Shown: positions 31,322-41,265, counted from the first letter of the stretch. The stretch: DNA of 64,000 nt from Ktedonobacteria bacterium brp13 (GCA_015099395.1 AP024096.1:5642001-5706000); one strand, 5' to 3'. Program-made: numbers and translations. Notes: generated by a model from the letters alone, not told the origin.

Positions 31322-31354
31322 GCATAGGATAGGACGACAAATCCTATCCTACGC
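31322..31354. terminator. Bidirectional terminator
   Basis: TAGGATAGGA (31325-31334) pairs with TCCTATCCTA (31342-31351), followed by CTTTTCT, between convergent genes. Confidence 0.75.
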
Positions 31355-31375
31355 TTTTCTCTATGCTCTTCTACA

Positions 31376-32068
31376 TCACTTAACGACCGAGACGTTGAAG
31401 CCATCGGTATAATCTTCGTCGTTGGCTAGTAGCAGTGACGTAAGCTCTGGATGGTCTTTGGTCAACTGGTTATATTTCAGCAGACCCTGTGTATCGGCAT
31501 CTATCTCGCCCTGCCTGTCCTCCTGCGCCCATAGGGCAGGAAAACAGCGTACGCAGTTGTCGGCGATGATGATACTACCGGATCTGCTGAGCTTGATCGC
31601 CCATTCAAGATATGCAGGATAGGAGGCTTTATCGGCGTCGATAAAGATCAGATCAAATGGTCCTCGCTCGACAAGCTCTGGCAGGTGTTGCATGGCTGGA
31701 CCGACCAGTACCTCGGTGCGCTCGGCTACCCCGGCCTGCGCGAAGGATGCACGTACGACCTCGGCATGTTTGGGGTTCAGTTCTAGCGTGATCATATGCC
31801 CATCGGCGGGCAGGGCTCGTGCCAGCCAGATACCGCTATAGCCGGCGAGCGAGCCGATCTCCAGAATCTGACGTGCCTGGCATGCCTTCGCAAATAGCTG
31901 TAGTAACTTACCCTGGATAGGATTGATCTGAATCTCTGGCAGGCCATGCTCTTTCGCCGCCTGCAACGAATGACGTAGTCCCTCATCCTCAGGTGCAAAC
32001 ATTCCAGTAATCGTCGCTTCTATGCGTTGGCGTAATGCTGTTTGTTGTTCTACTATTTCATCTGCCAT
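31376..32068 (-). CDS. SAM-dependent O-methyltransferase (class I, caffeoyl-CoA type)
   Basis: A 230-residue cytoplasmic methyltransferase. QILEIGSLAGYSGIWLARALP is the SAM motif, with ITLELNPKHAEVVR (acidic end of beta 2) and FDLIFIDADKASYPAYLEWA carrying the metal-binding acids of the catechol/caffeoyl-CoA O-methyltransferase family, and IIIADNCVR in place of the usual DN motif. The start at 32068 fits the family length of 220-230; the frame continues 13 residues upstream. Acceptor unknown. Confidence 0.88.
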   Translation of the reverse strand: MADEIVEQQTALRQRIEATITGMFAPEDEGLRHSLQAAKEHGLPEIQINPIQGKLLQLFAKACQARQILEIGSLAGYSGIWLARALPADGHMITLELNPKHAEVVRASFAQAGVAERTEVLVGPAMQHLPELVERGPFDLIFIDADKASYPAYLEWAIKLSRSGSIIIADNCVRCFPALWAQEDRQGEIDADTQGLLKYNQLTKDHPELTSLLLANDEDYTDGFNVSVVK

Positions 32069-32254
32069 CAAGGTCCATCTTTCGTGTATGCAACGCTGAA
32101 AATACATATACAGTGAAGTTACTTTTTGACGTCCAATGATTTTGTGTGCATAAGGACGTCCTCATGTATAATACAACAAAAAATTGTGTGGACTGCTCAC
32201 CTGGTAGTGTTATAAGGTTCAGGTCTCGTAAAAATAGCTTTGGAGTATACGTAC

Positions 32255-33220
32255 ATGGATGTGATACATCATATTGATACCTTGCCTGCTGATCTCTTGA
32301 TCCGTTCCGCCAGACGTGATGATGCTCAGGCGATCTCTGCTATCAATGTACTCTATGAAGTGGCTGAGACAGGGAGTGCGGATAGTACGGCTGCCCAGGT
32401 CTGTGAGGCCTGGGATGGTGAGCAACTGGATCTGGCGACGAACAGTCGTGTTGTGACGACTGCGAGTGGTCAATTGATCGGGTATATTGGTGTCGCTGGC
32501 ACGTCGCGTGGTGTCTTTCTCGACGTACATACGACGGTGCATCCTGACTATAAACAACTGCCCATTCTCTCTTACCTGCTTCAATTTGCCAATGAGCGTG
32601 CGCCGTATGTGGCAGATGCCTATCCTCAATATCCGCGTCGGCTCTGCACCTATAGTTTTAGCGCAGAACGTTCTGCACACTTAATACAGGATGGCTATAC
32701 TATCGAGGTCAGCGATTATCAGATGGAGCGCCACCTTGATACTACTCCACCTGTCGCACCTCAGCCGCTGCCCGGCGTGACGATTCGCCCTTTTGTGCAG
32801 GACCAGGAGGAGCATGCCGTCTATGCTGTGATTGCTGAGTCTTTCCCCGATATCGATGGCAAGCCCTATCGCTCGTATGAGGACTGGTATGAGGGTATCT
32901 TTTTGCGCAGGGCTAGCTTTGACCCCAGTATGCTCTATGTTGCTGTTGCCGATGAGCAGATCGTAGGCGTTGTCTGTTGCCGCACCTATCCTGATGAGCA
33001 GGGAGGCTATGTCTGGCAGTTTGGTATGCGTCGTGCGTGGCGCAGGCGTGGTATTGCACGCCAGTTGCTGCTGACGGTCTTTAACGAGTTCTACCGTCGC
33101 GGTCTCTATCATATTCAACTAGAGGTAGACTCGCAGAATAAAACTGGTGCGCAAGAGTTGTATGCGAGCCTCGGTCTGCATAAACGTACTCAGGTTGACT
33201 TTGTGACAAAGGTTCTATAG
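32255..33220 (+). CDS. GNAT-family N-acetyltransferase (double-domain)
   Basis: A 321-residue protein with two GNAT-like halves. The C-terminal half is a good acetyl-CoA-binding domain: MLYVAVADEQIVGVVCCRTYP, then QFGMRRAWRRRGIARQLLLTVF (the R-x-x-G-x-G/A loop) and LEVDSQNKTGAQELYASLGL. The N-terminal half (residues 15-130) has the fold pattern but a weaker loop and may be structural. Such doubled GNATs resemble mycothiol-synthase-type proteins in layout, but I do not claim that function. GGAG lies nine bases before ATG 32255. Confidence 0.83.
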   Translation: MDVIHHIDTLPADLLIRSARRDDAQAISAINVLYEVAETGSADSTAAQVCEAWDGEQLDLATNSRVVTTASGQLIGYIGVAGTSRGVFLDVHTTVHPDYKQLPILSYLLQFANERAPYVADAYPQYPRRLCTYSFSAERSAHLIQDGYTIEVSDYQMERHLDTTPPVAPQPLPGVTIRPFVQDQEEHAVYAVIAESFPDIDGKPYRSYEDWYEGIFLRRASFDPSMLYVAVADEQIVGVVCCRTYPDEQGGYVWQFGMRRAWRRRGIARQLLLTVFNEFYRRGLYHIQLEVDSQNKTGAQELYASLGLHKRTQVDFVTKVL

Positions 33221-33241
33221 TTCAGTTGTACTGTCACATAA

Positions 33242-33281
33242 AGACGGCCTCCCACAATCTTCTATCGTGGGGGCCGTCTCT
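33242..33281. terminator. Bidirectional terminator
   Basis: AGACGGCCTCCCAC pairs with GTGGGGGCCGTCT around a short loop and is followed by CTTTACTTT; between convergent genes. Confidence 0.8.
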
Positions 33282-33304
33282 TTACTTTCTATGATGGAGG
33301 AGCG

Positions 33305-34585
33305 TTATGCTTTTTCTTTCAGCAGTTCGGTCTCGTTCAAGGGGCCTAGTGCTGTAATGACCTGTTTGTCAAGTGCCGGGAAGTGCTTGAGAGAGCGGAT
33401 GACATCTTCAGGAGTGATCTTTTCGATGCGTTCGATCTCTTCTTCGGTGGTAATCAAGCGTCCCTCGGTGACCCAGTCGTTGGATAATGAGCGCATGCGT
33501 GAGAAGGTAGATTCGCTGCTCAGGACGATACTGCTGATCCACTTATCTTTGGCTCGGCGCAACTCGTCTTCAAAGACGCCATCTTCGAGCAAGCTGCGTA
33601 ATTCGTCGTTAAGCATCTTGAGGACGCGGGGGGCGTTCTCTGGTGTCGTGTTGGCCTCCATCAGCAGGATGCCAGTGCCTTCCATGGCCCAGAGACCTGC
33701 GCTGGCAGATTCTGCGAGGCCGCGCTGGTAGATGTTCCAATACATGCGTGAGCCGTCGCTATCGCCCAGAATACTGCCACCGAGGGCGGCCGCATAGTAG
33801 TCGGGGTGATTGACGTCTACTGCTGGCATGGCGATGAGCATAATCTGCTGTTTGAGATTCGGGTCAACCATGATATCATGTATGGAGTGGGTCGGCTCAT
33901 AGTGGCTGGTCTCACGGCCAGTCTCACCTGTACGCCAGTCGCTGCAATGCTTCTCGGCTAGCTCGACGATATGATCCCAGTCGAACTTGCCTGCAACTGC
34001 GAGGATCAGGTTGTTGGCGGCATAGCGGCGATTCCAGTAGTTGCGCATCTGGTCGATATGCATGGCTCGGATACTCTCACGGGTGCCCAGTACGTCATGA
34101 CCGAGAGAATGCTCTCCGAAATAGTCTGCCATCATACGGCGATAGGCAAGATTGTAGGGCTGGTCTTCTGAACGCGCGATCTCGTTGACGATGACTTCTT
34201 TTTCCATCGTGAAGTCTTCTTCCGCCAATCGAGGATACATCATATCGCTCAGTAGTTCGACTGCGCGGTCCAGGTATTCGCCAAGCACGCGGGCATAGAA
34301 GACGGTAGATTCGTGTGATGTAAAGGCGTTGATCTCTGCGCCGATCTTATTGAATTCGAGCGTGATATCTTGCCAGTCAAGTGTTTTGGTGCCTTTGAAA
34401 ACCATATGCTCCAGAAAATGGGAGACGCCTGCAATTGCTGGATCATACTCATCGCGGGAGCCTGTCCGTACATAGTAAGATACTGCTACCGACTCAAAGT
34501 CTGGCATCGGCTGCCCAACGATCTGCAGACCATTGCTGAGCGTGTGGGTATGAAATACAGTCCCGTTGGCTGTGGTCTCTGTCAT
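33305..34585 (-). CDS. M16 family zinc protease (insulinase-like)
   Basis: Peptidase of 426 residues (family 400-450). The inverted zinc motif HxxEH is HFLEH at 56-60, with the third ligand in the NEIARSEDQPYNLAYRRMM region around residue 135. The N-terminal HTLSNGLQIVGQPMPDFESVAVSYYVRTGSRDE is typical of bacterial PqqL/YmxG-type single M16 proteins, which form homodimers or pair with an inactive partner. No partner gene is adjacent. GGAGG about 11 bases before ATG 34583-34585 fixes the start over an open 30-residue extension. Confidence 0.94.
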   Translation of the reverse strand: MTETTANGTVFHTHTLSNGLQIVGQPMPDFESVAVSYYVRTGSRDEYDPAIAGVSHFLEHMVFKGTKTLDWQDITLEFNKIGAEINAFTSHESTVFYARVLGEYLDRAVELLSDMMYPRLAEEDFTMEKEVIVNEIARSEDQPYNLAYRRMMADYFGEHSLGHDVLGTRESIRAMHIDQMRNYWNRRYAANNLILAVAGKFDWDHIVELAEKHCSDWRTGETGRETSHYEPTHSIHDIMVDPNLKQQIMLIAMPAVDVNHPDYYAAALGGSILGDSDGSRMYWNIYQRGLAESASAGLWAMEGTGILLMEANTTPENAPRVLKMLNDELRSLLEDGVFEDELRRAKDKWISSIVLSSESTFSRMRSLSNDWVTEGRLITTEEEIERIEKITPEDVIRSLKHFPALDKQVITALGPLNETELLKEKA

Positions 34586-35091
34586 GATATATGCTCCTCC
34601 AAATGTGCAAGGTGCCTTCTTGCTTGCTTGCCTTCTCTCTATCTCTTTACTCTCTTTGCAAGCATCGTGCATCAATTGCAGGTGAATAAGCTGGATTCTC
34701 TGAATTCCTTGTATCCTAGCATGATAGCCCCCCTATAGTTCGCTTGTCAAATACTCGCGAATGCGGAAAGCTTGCTATGAATAGGGCTACTGGTATGCGC
34801 ATGCCTGGTAGCCTTTCTTTTTATCCAAATGCTCTAGGGTAGGAGTACAAATGTATCGCTATGAGATGGTTTCCGGTAACAATAAAGAGGAGTGTTGATG
34901 TGGTACGACATGCGTTGGTACCGATCATAACCTTTCTATGTATACAGCCGTTTTACTTGTCATGTTGAATATGGCGAAAGTGTGTGATATGCTACGCTGT
35001 AGGAATTTGCGTGTAGCATGCGTCCGCTGCTAGCTAGATAGACAACTTTTCCTGCGCTTCCAAGTGCATTCGGCTAGAAGAGGAGTTGTGG
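34586..35091. other. Divergent intergenic region M16 protease / histidine kinase
   Basis: About 500 bases with no gene visible. It must contain promoters for both divergent genes. The kinase ribosome site GAGGAG lies at its right end. Confidence 0.5.
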
Positions 35092-37806
35092 ATGTCCGCC
35101 TCGATCTGGGGAGAATCAGACCTGCATGGTAATGAACCTTATCCCCTGGCTCTGCTGACCAATCTTTCACGCCAGGCGATGCAGCATTTTAATGCCCATG
35201 GGGCCTGTTTCGCTCTGTATGATGAAGAGGTAAGTCAGATGCGGGTTCAGATACATATTCGTGTGAAAAATATTGCTGCTCTGGCTGCTTTGTCGGTAGT
35301 CTCTCTACCTGATACGCTCTCTGATGATATGACGAAGGGTCGCCGTGTCACCAGGCAACTGGATGCTGAGGAGCAAGAGACGGTGCCTATGCAGCAAGTC
35401 CAGGCTCTCAATAGCTCTGATCCCTCTCACGTCCATGGACATACGTTTAATGATATTGAGCATGTTTCTGCTCAAGATTGTGAACTCTTCCCTGTCACGA
35501 CTACCTATCCTATTGGTCAGGATCTGATCGGCTATACCTGGAATAAGAATGATGCCTATGCGATGCGCCATGAGGATTATTTGACGTTCTTTCGGGCCAA
35601 CAATCCTCGCCCTTTGCATATCGATGCGACCCCTTCGCAATATCTGATTGTGCCTGTGCGTGAGGCGACGATGGCTGCTGATATGCGTGGTCGTACACGC
35701 CCCCCGAATGTGTTGGGTGTGATTGTGCTGTATCGCGTGGGCGCGCAGGCCGCTAGCTTCCAGAATCAACGGGCTGAGGCGCTACTGTATATGGAGCGGA
35801 TCGCTCTGAATCTTCAGAATGATGCCCTTCAGCGCAAGCAGAAGCGTACCAGTGAGTATCTTGAGATGTTGCAAGGGATCAGTTCTGTCTTTCCAACCTC
35901 GGTGAAGCTCTCTGAACTGGTTGAGAATGTGTATCAATTTGTGCATCGTGTGGTGGATGTCTCCAGTCTCTTGCTGACCCTCTACGATCGGGATATGGAT
36001 CGCTTATACGATGTCTTTGCTCTTGCAGATGGTCAGCGCGTCGATGGACTGGCTGAGAAGCCGCTCATAGTGTTCCCCAAAGAGCGCCCGGTCTTCTGGC
36101 GTGTGACGCAACAGGAACAGCAGACGTTGCAGTTCTCGCCTGCTCAGGAGCCAGAGATGGTGCAGACCTATCAGGAACTGCTGGGTGGTGCCTGGGGCGA
36201 TCAGTCGGAGGCCGAGTCGTTCCTATTGTTGCCTATGAAGATGTTTAATCGCGTGATCGGTGCGCTCTGTATTACAAGTAAGCGCCCGAATGCTTTTCAT
36301 CAGGCAGAGGTGCAGGTGCTGGAGACGATGACCCAGATTGTGACGGTGAGCATTGAGAATACGCGGCTCTATGAACGAGACCGTTCGATTCTGCATGAGG
36401 CGCAGCAGCGTGAGGCGCATCTGGCAATGGTGAATAGCGCGCTCCAGGCGATCAATTCGGTGCTCAATGTGACGGAACTCCTCAATACGCTGGTGGCGTC
36501 GGCGGCGGCGGCTACTCGTGTCGATATCTGTGTCTTCTTTGAGCCGTCACCTAATGGTGAGGTGCTGGTAGCGCATGCGCTCTATGCGCCTTCAAGTGTC
36601 AAGATGGTGGATGATGGGAGCGGTCTGCCGGTGATTGTGCCGCCACGCAAGGGCGAGCAGGATGAGATTATTAATCTGATTCAGCTCCCGTTCAAGGGGA
36701 CGTTTTTGGAGCACTCGATCGATGATGGCTTCTTCTATCTGGACTCTCCCAAGCTAGAGGAGCTGGCACGTAAGTGTAACGAGGGCGGTCTTATCTTTTT
36801 GCATGAGATGGGTATCGAAAAGCTCTTGATGGTGCCGATGTCGTACCAGTCTGACTTCTTTGGCTTCCTGGCACTCCCAATCTCAAAAGGTGGCAATCGG
36901 TCTTTCCGTCCAAAAGATGTCGGTACGGTGCTGGCTATCTGTGCTCAAACCTCGAGTGCGATTCGCAATGCACAGCTATTTGAGCGGCGTGAAGAGGCTA
37001 ATGCTGAGCTTGAACGTATAAATAAGTTGAAGGATGAGTTCCTGGTGACCGCTTCTCATGAATTGCGTACTCCGTTGACTGCTATTAGCGGCTATTCCAG
37101 TCAACTTAAACGCCAGAGCTCTCGTGCAACCCCACAGACTGTCTTGCGCTTCGCGACGAAGATTTCTGTTGCGGCTCAGCAATTGGGCGATCAGGTGGCG
37201 AAGATTACCGAGGCGGCACAGATCGGGCCGATTGAGCGTAAGATCGATCTACGCATGGAGCCGGTACAACTCCTTGCCGCACTGGAGGTCGCACTCAACA
37301 TGCTGACCTTAAGCCCTGATCACGAGGTCTTGATTGATGTTCCACCCGATCTCTGGTTCAAAGGTGATCCGCCCTATGTACGACAGGTATTGACTCATCT
37401 GCTAGAAAACTCGATGAAGTACTCTCCTCCGGGGACTGCCATCCGTGTCTCAGCGACTGCGATCCTGTTATCACAGGTTGAGCCGTTGCTGAGTGAAGAC
37501 CAGGCTGATCCTGGCTTCTTTGTCGATTATGTACATGATGATATCCCTGTGATCCTGGTTCGCGTGACCGACCAGGGTGAGGGGATCTTGCTAGAGGATC
37601 GTAAGACTATCTTTGATAAGTTTGTGCGTGCTCCTCGCTCGTTGACTACTCCGGTGCGTGGTACTGGATTAGGCCTCTATATCTGTCGTCGCTATATTGA
37701 GGCGATGGATGGTAAGATCTGGTTGGAGCAGACTGAACCCAACGAAGGTTCTACTTTTAGTTTCTATCTTCCACAGGCAGAGCCGCCGGTAGAAATCGAC
37801 GAGTAG
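35092..37806 (+). CDS. GAF-domain sensor histidine kinase
   Basis: Large soluble sensor kinase of 904 residues with no membrane segment, so it senses a cytoplasmic or diffusible signal. Three GAF-like regions are inferred at about 10-240, 270-430 and 460-630, each with short coiled linkers (RDRSILHEAQQREAHL; RREEANAELERINKLK). The kinase core follows: H-box DEFLVTASHELRTPLTAISGY near residue 650, N-box LTHLLENSMKYSPPGTA, G1 VTDQGEGI, F-box IFDKFVRA and G2 GTGLGLYICRRYIEAM. GAGGAG lies seven bases before ATG 35092. The receiver-only protein 113 bases downstream is the probable partner. Confidence 0.93.
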   Translation: MSASIWGESDLHGNEPYPLALLTNLSRQAMQHFNAHGACFALYDEEVSQMRVQIHIRVKNIAALAALSVVSLPDTLSDDMTKGRRVTRQLDAEEQETVPMQQVQALNSSDPSHVHGHTFNDIEHVSAQDCELFPVTTTYPIGQDLIGYTWNKNDAYAMRHEDYLTFFRANNPRPLHIDATPSQYLIVPVREATMAADMRGRTRPPNVLGVIVLYRVGAQAASFQNQRAEALLYMERIALNLQNDALQRKQKRTSEYLEMLQGISSVFPTSVKLSELVENVYQFVHRVVDVSSLLLTLYDRDMDRLYDVFALADGQRVDGLAEKPLIVFPKERPVFWRVTQQEQQTLQFSPAQEPEMVQTYQELLGGAWGDQSEAESFLLLPMKMFNRVIGALCITSKRPNAFHQAEVQVLETMTQIVTVSIENTRLYERDRSILHEAQQREAHLAMVNSALQAINSVLNVTELLNTLVASAAAATRVDICVFFEPSPNGEVLVAHALYAPSSVKMVDDGSGLPVIVPPRKGEQDEIINLIQLPFKGTFLEHSIDDGFFYLDSPKLEELARKCNEGGLIFLHEMGIEKLLMVPMSYQSDFFGFLALPISKGGNRSFRPKDVGTVLAICAQTSSAIRNAQLFERREEANAELERINKLKDEFLVTASHELRTPLTAISGYSSQLKRQSSRATPQTVLRFATKISVAAQQLGDQVAKITEAAQIGPIERKIDLRMEPVQLLAALEVALNMLTLSPDHEVLIDVPPDLWFKGDPPYVRQVLTHLLENSMKYSPPGTAIRVSATAILLSQVEPLLSEDQADPGFFVDYVHDDIPVILVRVTDQGEGILLEDRKTIFDKFVRAPRSLTTPVRGTGLGLYICRRYIEAMDGKIWLEQTEPNEGSTFSFYLPQAEPPVEIDE

Positions 37807-37919
37807 CCGCGATTGTCTGGCATTTACTAGCATACAGCATAGACTGCATACGTAGATTGCAAGCATACGATTAAAAAAGCATCTCTCTTAGAAGAGTGCT
37901 ATAAGGAGATAGCAGGAGC

Positions 37920-38324
37920 ATGAATCTTCATACAGCAACATCGAGTGCGAAGCCCCGGCCAAAACATATTTTAATCGTTGATGACGAGGCCGTGATTCGC
38001 AATATGATGGTTGACATTCTCGATCTTGAAGGCTTTGAAGTCATTGTGGCTCGTAACGGACGCGAGGCCCTGACTCGGCTCCGTGAAGCAACCCCTGATG
38101 AAGGCTTTCTGATTTTTCTAGACCTGATGATGCCGATTATGGATGGCTATGACCTTTGCTATGCTATCCATGCGGATACGATACTTCGCCAATTGCATAC
38201 TGTCGTCATTATGTCTGCTCTTGATCAATTAGCGCGTGCCACATCACTACATGCTGATGCCACAATGCCCAAACCCTTTGACGTTGAAGATATTATGAAT
38301 ATTATTCATGTCTATATGGAGTAA
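37920..38324 (+). CDS. Single-domain response regulator (receiver only)
   Basis: A CheY-like protein of 134 residues without output domain. HILIVDDEAVIRNMMVDIL gives the acidic pair, FLIFLDLMMPIMDG the phosphoacceptor Asp, VIMSA the switch Ser position and MPKPFD the conserved Lys. It follows the GAF histidine kinase on the same strand with AAGGAG before the ATG, so it is probably the phosphoacceptor of that kinase, acting through protein contacts or as a relay step. Confidence 0.93.
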   Translation: MNLHTATSSAKPRPKHILIVDDEAVIRNMMVDILDLEGFEVIVARNGREALTRLREATPDEGFLIFLDLMMPIMDGYDLCYAIHADTILRQLHTVVIMSALDQLARATSLHADATMPKPFDVEDIMNIIHVYME

Positions 38325-38449
38325 GGGCGCTGCGTTGCATATACCGCTAACCGACAGGACCAGAGCGAGCTTGCTGTGGCTTGCCAGCGAAACTATTACA
38401 CGCTATAGTAGGGTGAGAAGAATTCGGGGTGACATGAGGAGGGTCCAAC

Positions 38450-38848
38450 GTGGACGAACTTGTTCTGACGTTGCATACGTATAACGTCTATTTTATCTGG
38501 GTAACCTTTGCAATCGCGGGTTTCTGGGGACTTATTCTTTATTTTGGCAAGCGCGCTATGATTAAGCCATGGCGCATCTCACTTATCGTAGCGATGGTCT
38601 TTGGTATGCTGCAAGCTGTCTTTGGTATCTATATGGTGGCACGTGGCTTGAAGCCGGGTGGTGGTGTCGGCGATTACTATTTGCATTATATGTATGGTGG
38701 CCTTGTAGCGTTGGGCATTCCTCTGACATGGATCAGTTTTACCTCTTCTAATGGAGAGAATAAACGCTATGATCTGCTTGTCTACAGTATTGCTGCCATT
38801 GTCATTGTGGCGCTGGGCGTGCGTGCGTGGATGACTGGCCCTGCCTGA
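38450..38848 (+). CDS. Four-helix integral membrane protein, unknown function
   Basis: A 132-residue protein with four predicted transmembrane helices (about 15-35, 43-66, 78-98 and 106-126) separated by short basic or glycine-rich loops (GKRAMIKPW; ARGLKPGGGVGDYY). I do not recognise the family. No conserved cofactor residues stand out apart from one His in YYLHYMYGG. The start is GTG at 38450 with GAGGAGGG eight bases before it. It sits alone between the receiver gene and the SbcD-like gene. Confidence 0.7.
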   Translation: MDELVLTLHTYNVYFIWVTFAIAGFWGLILYFGKRAMIKPWRISLIVAMVFGMLQAVFGIYMVARGLKPGGGVGDYYLHYMYGGLVALGIPLTWISFTSSNGENKRYDLLVYSIAAIVIVALGVRAWMTGPA

Positions 38849-38949
38849 TCGACTCTGTCTGGCTCGCGTCTTGACGATGGCTGTGACATGTATCGCTCTG
38901 TTGTTTCTTCTTTCGTCGCGCTAGCTTTGTAACACAGAAACAGGAACCT

Positions 38950-40281
38950 ATGCGAGCATCTTTTATTCACATTGCAGATACCCACCTGGGATATGAGCAA
39001 TACGGAGTGCGTGAGCGCTTTAATGATTTCAGCCATGCTTTTTGGGATATTGTCGATGATGCTATCACACGCAAAGTTGATTTTATGGTCGTGGCGGGCG
39101 ATCTCTTCAATAAGCGTGCGATCGATGCACTGACCCTTATTCATGCGATTGAAGGCTTTCAGAAGTTGCGTGAGCATGGTATCCCGGTGATTGCAATTGA
39201 AGGGAATCATGATCGCAGCTATTATCGGGATGGTATCTCCTGGTTGCAGTTTCTCTGTTATCAAGGCTATATTAAATTATTGACGCCGGTGATGCAGGAT
39301 GGTGTCCCGCAATTGACTCCCTGGCAGCAAGATACGATGCTGGGTAGCTATATTGATCTGCTTGATGGTCGTTTACGCGTCTACGGTTTACCGTGGCAGG
39401 GTGCTGCGACGGCACGCTCTCTTGAGGGTCTGGCGCAAGCGTTAAAGGCCGCGCAGGCGGAGAATGCTCCCGCTGAACAGCGGGTCGAATATCGTCTATT
39501 GATGATGCATACCGGTGTCGATAGTGTGGTGCCTCGTGTGCAGGGTCTGCCGACGATAACCCAGTTCCAGCCGTTGCGAGCCTCTATCGATTATCTGGCA
39601 CTGGGACATATACATAAACCTTATGACTTCGATGGTTGGATCTATAATCCAGGTTCGCCGGAGACGTGTAGCGCTGAAGAGGCTCAGTGGGAGGATCGCG
39701 GCTACTACTATGTCGAGATTGATACCGAAGAGCCGGAACGAATTATCGACGCCGAACGTAAAGAACGTGTACACCATGCTCAGAGACTGTCGAGTAAACG
39801 GCGCTCGTTTGTACGCTATAATCTGCGCGTCGATGGTCTACTGGAGCCGGATCTACTCTATCTGCGCCTCGAAGAGTACTGCCGTCGCGAGGGGAGTAAG
39901 TATGAGCATCTGCAACCAGTGGTTCAGGTGCATCTGATCGGGACGCTCGCGTTTGACGCTGGTGCTCTGGATATCCCACGGATGGAGGAGATGGTGCGTA
40001 ACTTCTTCTCGCCCCTGTATGTACGGATTGAGAATAATACGAACGATCAGGACTATACACCTGAAGATGAGAGCCTGGACGGACGGGACCGTACACTCTG
40101 GCACGAACTGGAGCGCCGCATCTTTGAGGAGCTTGTCGGTCAGGATAGCCGCTACTTTCCGGCGCGTGACCAATGGAGCTCGGTAATTACTGAATTAAAA
40201 GCATCAGCTCTACATAAAGAGAGTCCGGAGCAGATCGCACAATTCTTGCGAGAAAAGCGAGAAAACTTGTTATCCTCTTAA
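38950..40281 (+). CDS. SbcD/Mre11-family DNA repair exonuclease
   Basis: Manganese-dependent calcineurin-like nuclease of 443 residues. All five phosphoesterase motifs are visible: IADTHLG, VVAGDLFN, IEGNHDR, LLMMHTGVD and LGHIHKP. In other bacteria SbcD works with the ATPase SbcC to process DNA hairpins and breaks; no SbcC gene is adjacent, so it is either encoded elsewhere or this is one of the stand-alone Mre11-type enzymes. The C-terminal 150 residues (after about 290) form the usual capping and partner-binding part. Ribosome site is weak (GGAA). Confidence 0.92.
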   Translation: MRASFIHIADTHLGYEQYGVRERFNDFSHAFWDIVDDAITRKVDFMVVAGDLFNKRAIDALTLIHAIEGFQKLREHGIPVIAIEGNHDRSYYRDGISWLQFLCYQGYIKLLTPVMQDGVPQLTPWQQDTMLGSYIDLLDGRLRVYGLPWQGAATARSLEGLAQALKAAQAENAPAEQRVEYRLLMMHTGVDSVVPRVQGLPTITQFQPLRASIDYLALGHIHKPYDFDGWIYNPGSPETCSAEEAQWEDRGYYYVEIDTEEPERIIDAERKERVHHAQRLSSKRRSFVRYNLRVDGLLEPDLLYLRLEEYCRREGSKYEHLQPVVQVHLIGTLAFDAGALDIPRMEEMVRNFFSPLYVRIENNTNDQDYTPEDESLDGRDRTLWHELERRIFEELVGQDSRYFPARDQWSSVITELKASALHKESPEQIAQFLREKRENLLSS

Positions 40282-40676
40282 TGCGTTGCTACTTATGCCC
40301 GTGTTCGTTATGGTAATAGACGGAATATTCGTCTGCTGGTGAATGTTTTGTATAGTAGGTGAAGACCTCGTGTCTCCCTGCTCAAGATGTATCGAAGAGA
40401 ACCGGATAATTGGGCAGTTGTTGGTGTCTGTGGGTATCTGGGAGCGTCTGTGGGTCTTGTGGCTCTGTACAACTGCTCTATGCTGTGTCCCCTCCGGTCT
40501 TTCCATTTCGTTTACTGTATAGGCATATCTTAGTGCCATTGCCTCTGCCTGCGCGACAGATGGTTGACATTGATCTCTGAGCAGGCGGTTGCGTGTACTA
40601 TCACCTGGGGCGTCTGGGGTTATATCCCTCGTATTCGCTATGAGGGCGGATTTTATTGGCGGGGAGTGTGATTGTT
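40282..40676. other. Intergenic region
   Basis: 395 bases without a credible gene or a clear terminator. GT-rich short words (GTCTGTGGG twice near 40428-40455) recur but I see no defined structure. Confidence 0.4.
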
Positions 40677-41183
40677 ATGTCTGAAATAGTTTTACGTGTG
40701 GCTAGTCTACTCCTGATCTTTGTCTTTGCTGCCGTTCTGATACTTGCTGTGCAGTACTTTGTACGGGAGAGACGCCAGCGTGCTCTCAATGCTGAGCCGT
40801 TAACTCAGTTTAGTGCAGGCTCACGCATTGATGCATCCAGAAGCGAGGATGCAACCGATAGCGAGGTAAAGGTTCCTAGCCGTGTTCGTATTCTTGCGTT
40901 CAGTAGCGAGGATAGTGAGCAGTGTCGTGTCTTGCAGGCGCCGGTGCTACGGCGTGTGGTAGAAGCCAGAGGTGATGATGTCGTCGCGGTGATTACTATT
41001 GATGCTTCGACGAATCAAGCCCTGACACAGCGTTACCACGTGCTGACCGTGCCTACTACTGTGCTACTCGATACGGCTGGCAAGGCCCATGCTGTCAACT
41101 ATGGTTTTACTAATGCTCAGAGCTTACTTAAACAGGTTGACGAGATCCTTGCTGCCGATGGCGCGCAAGAGGCTTTGTCGTAA
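40677..41183 (+). CDS. Membrane-anchored thioredoxin-fold protein lacking CxxC
   Basis: A 168-residue protein with one N-terminal transmembrane helix (about 5-26, then RERRQR as stop-transfer) and a C-terminal thioredoxin-like domain (about 70-160). The fold is suggested by VRILAFSSEDSEQCRVLQAP at the active-site position and by the cis-proline motif VLTVPTTVLLD. Only one Cys is left where CxxC is expected, so disulfide exchange of the normal kind is unlikely. Orientation of the domain is uncertain; the positive stretch after the helix suggests it lies in the cytoplasm. A GGGGAG site precedes ATG 40677. Confidence 0.75.
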   Translation: MSEIVLRVASLLLIFVFAAVLILAVQYFVRERRQRALNAEPLTQFSAGSRIDASRSEDATDSEVKVPSRVRILAFSSEDSEQCRVLQAPVLRRVVEARGDDVVAVITIDASTNQALTQRYHVLTVPTTVLLDTAGKAHAVNYGFTNAQSLLKQVDEILAADGAQEALS

Positions 41184-41243
41184 TCTTCATGCTACGTTTA
41201 GCTGATCACTCTCTATTTCTTGCGTACGGTAAGTTCGCTAGAG

Positions 41244-41265
41244 GCCCTCTTCCAGGGCTTTTTTT
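41244..41265 (+). terminator. Rho-independent terminator
   Basis: GCCCT-cttcc-AGGGC followed by T7, downstream of the thioredoxin-fold gene. Confidence 0.85.
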
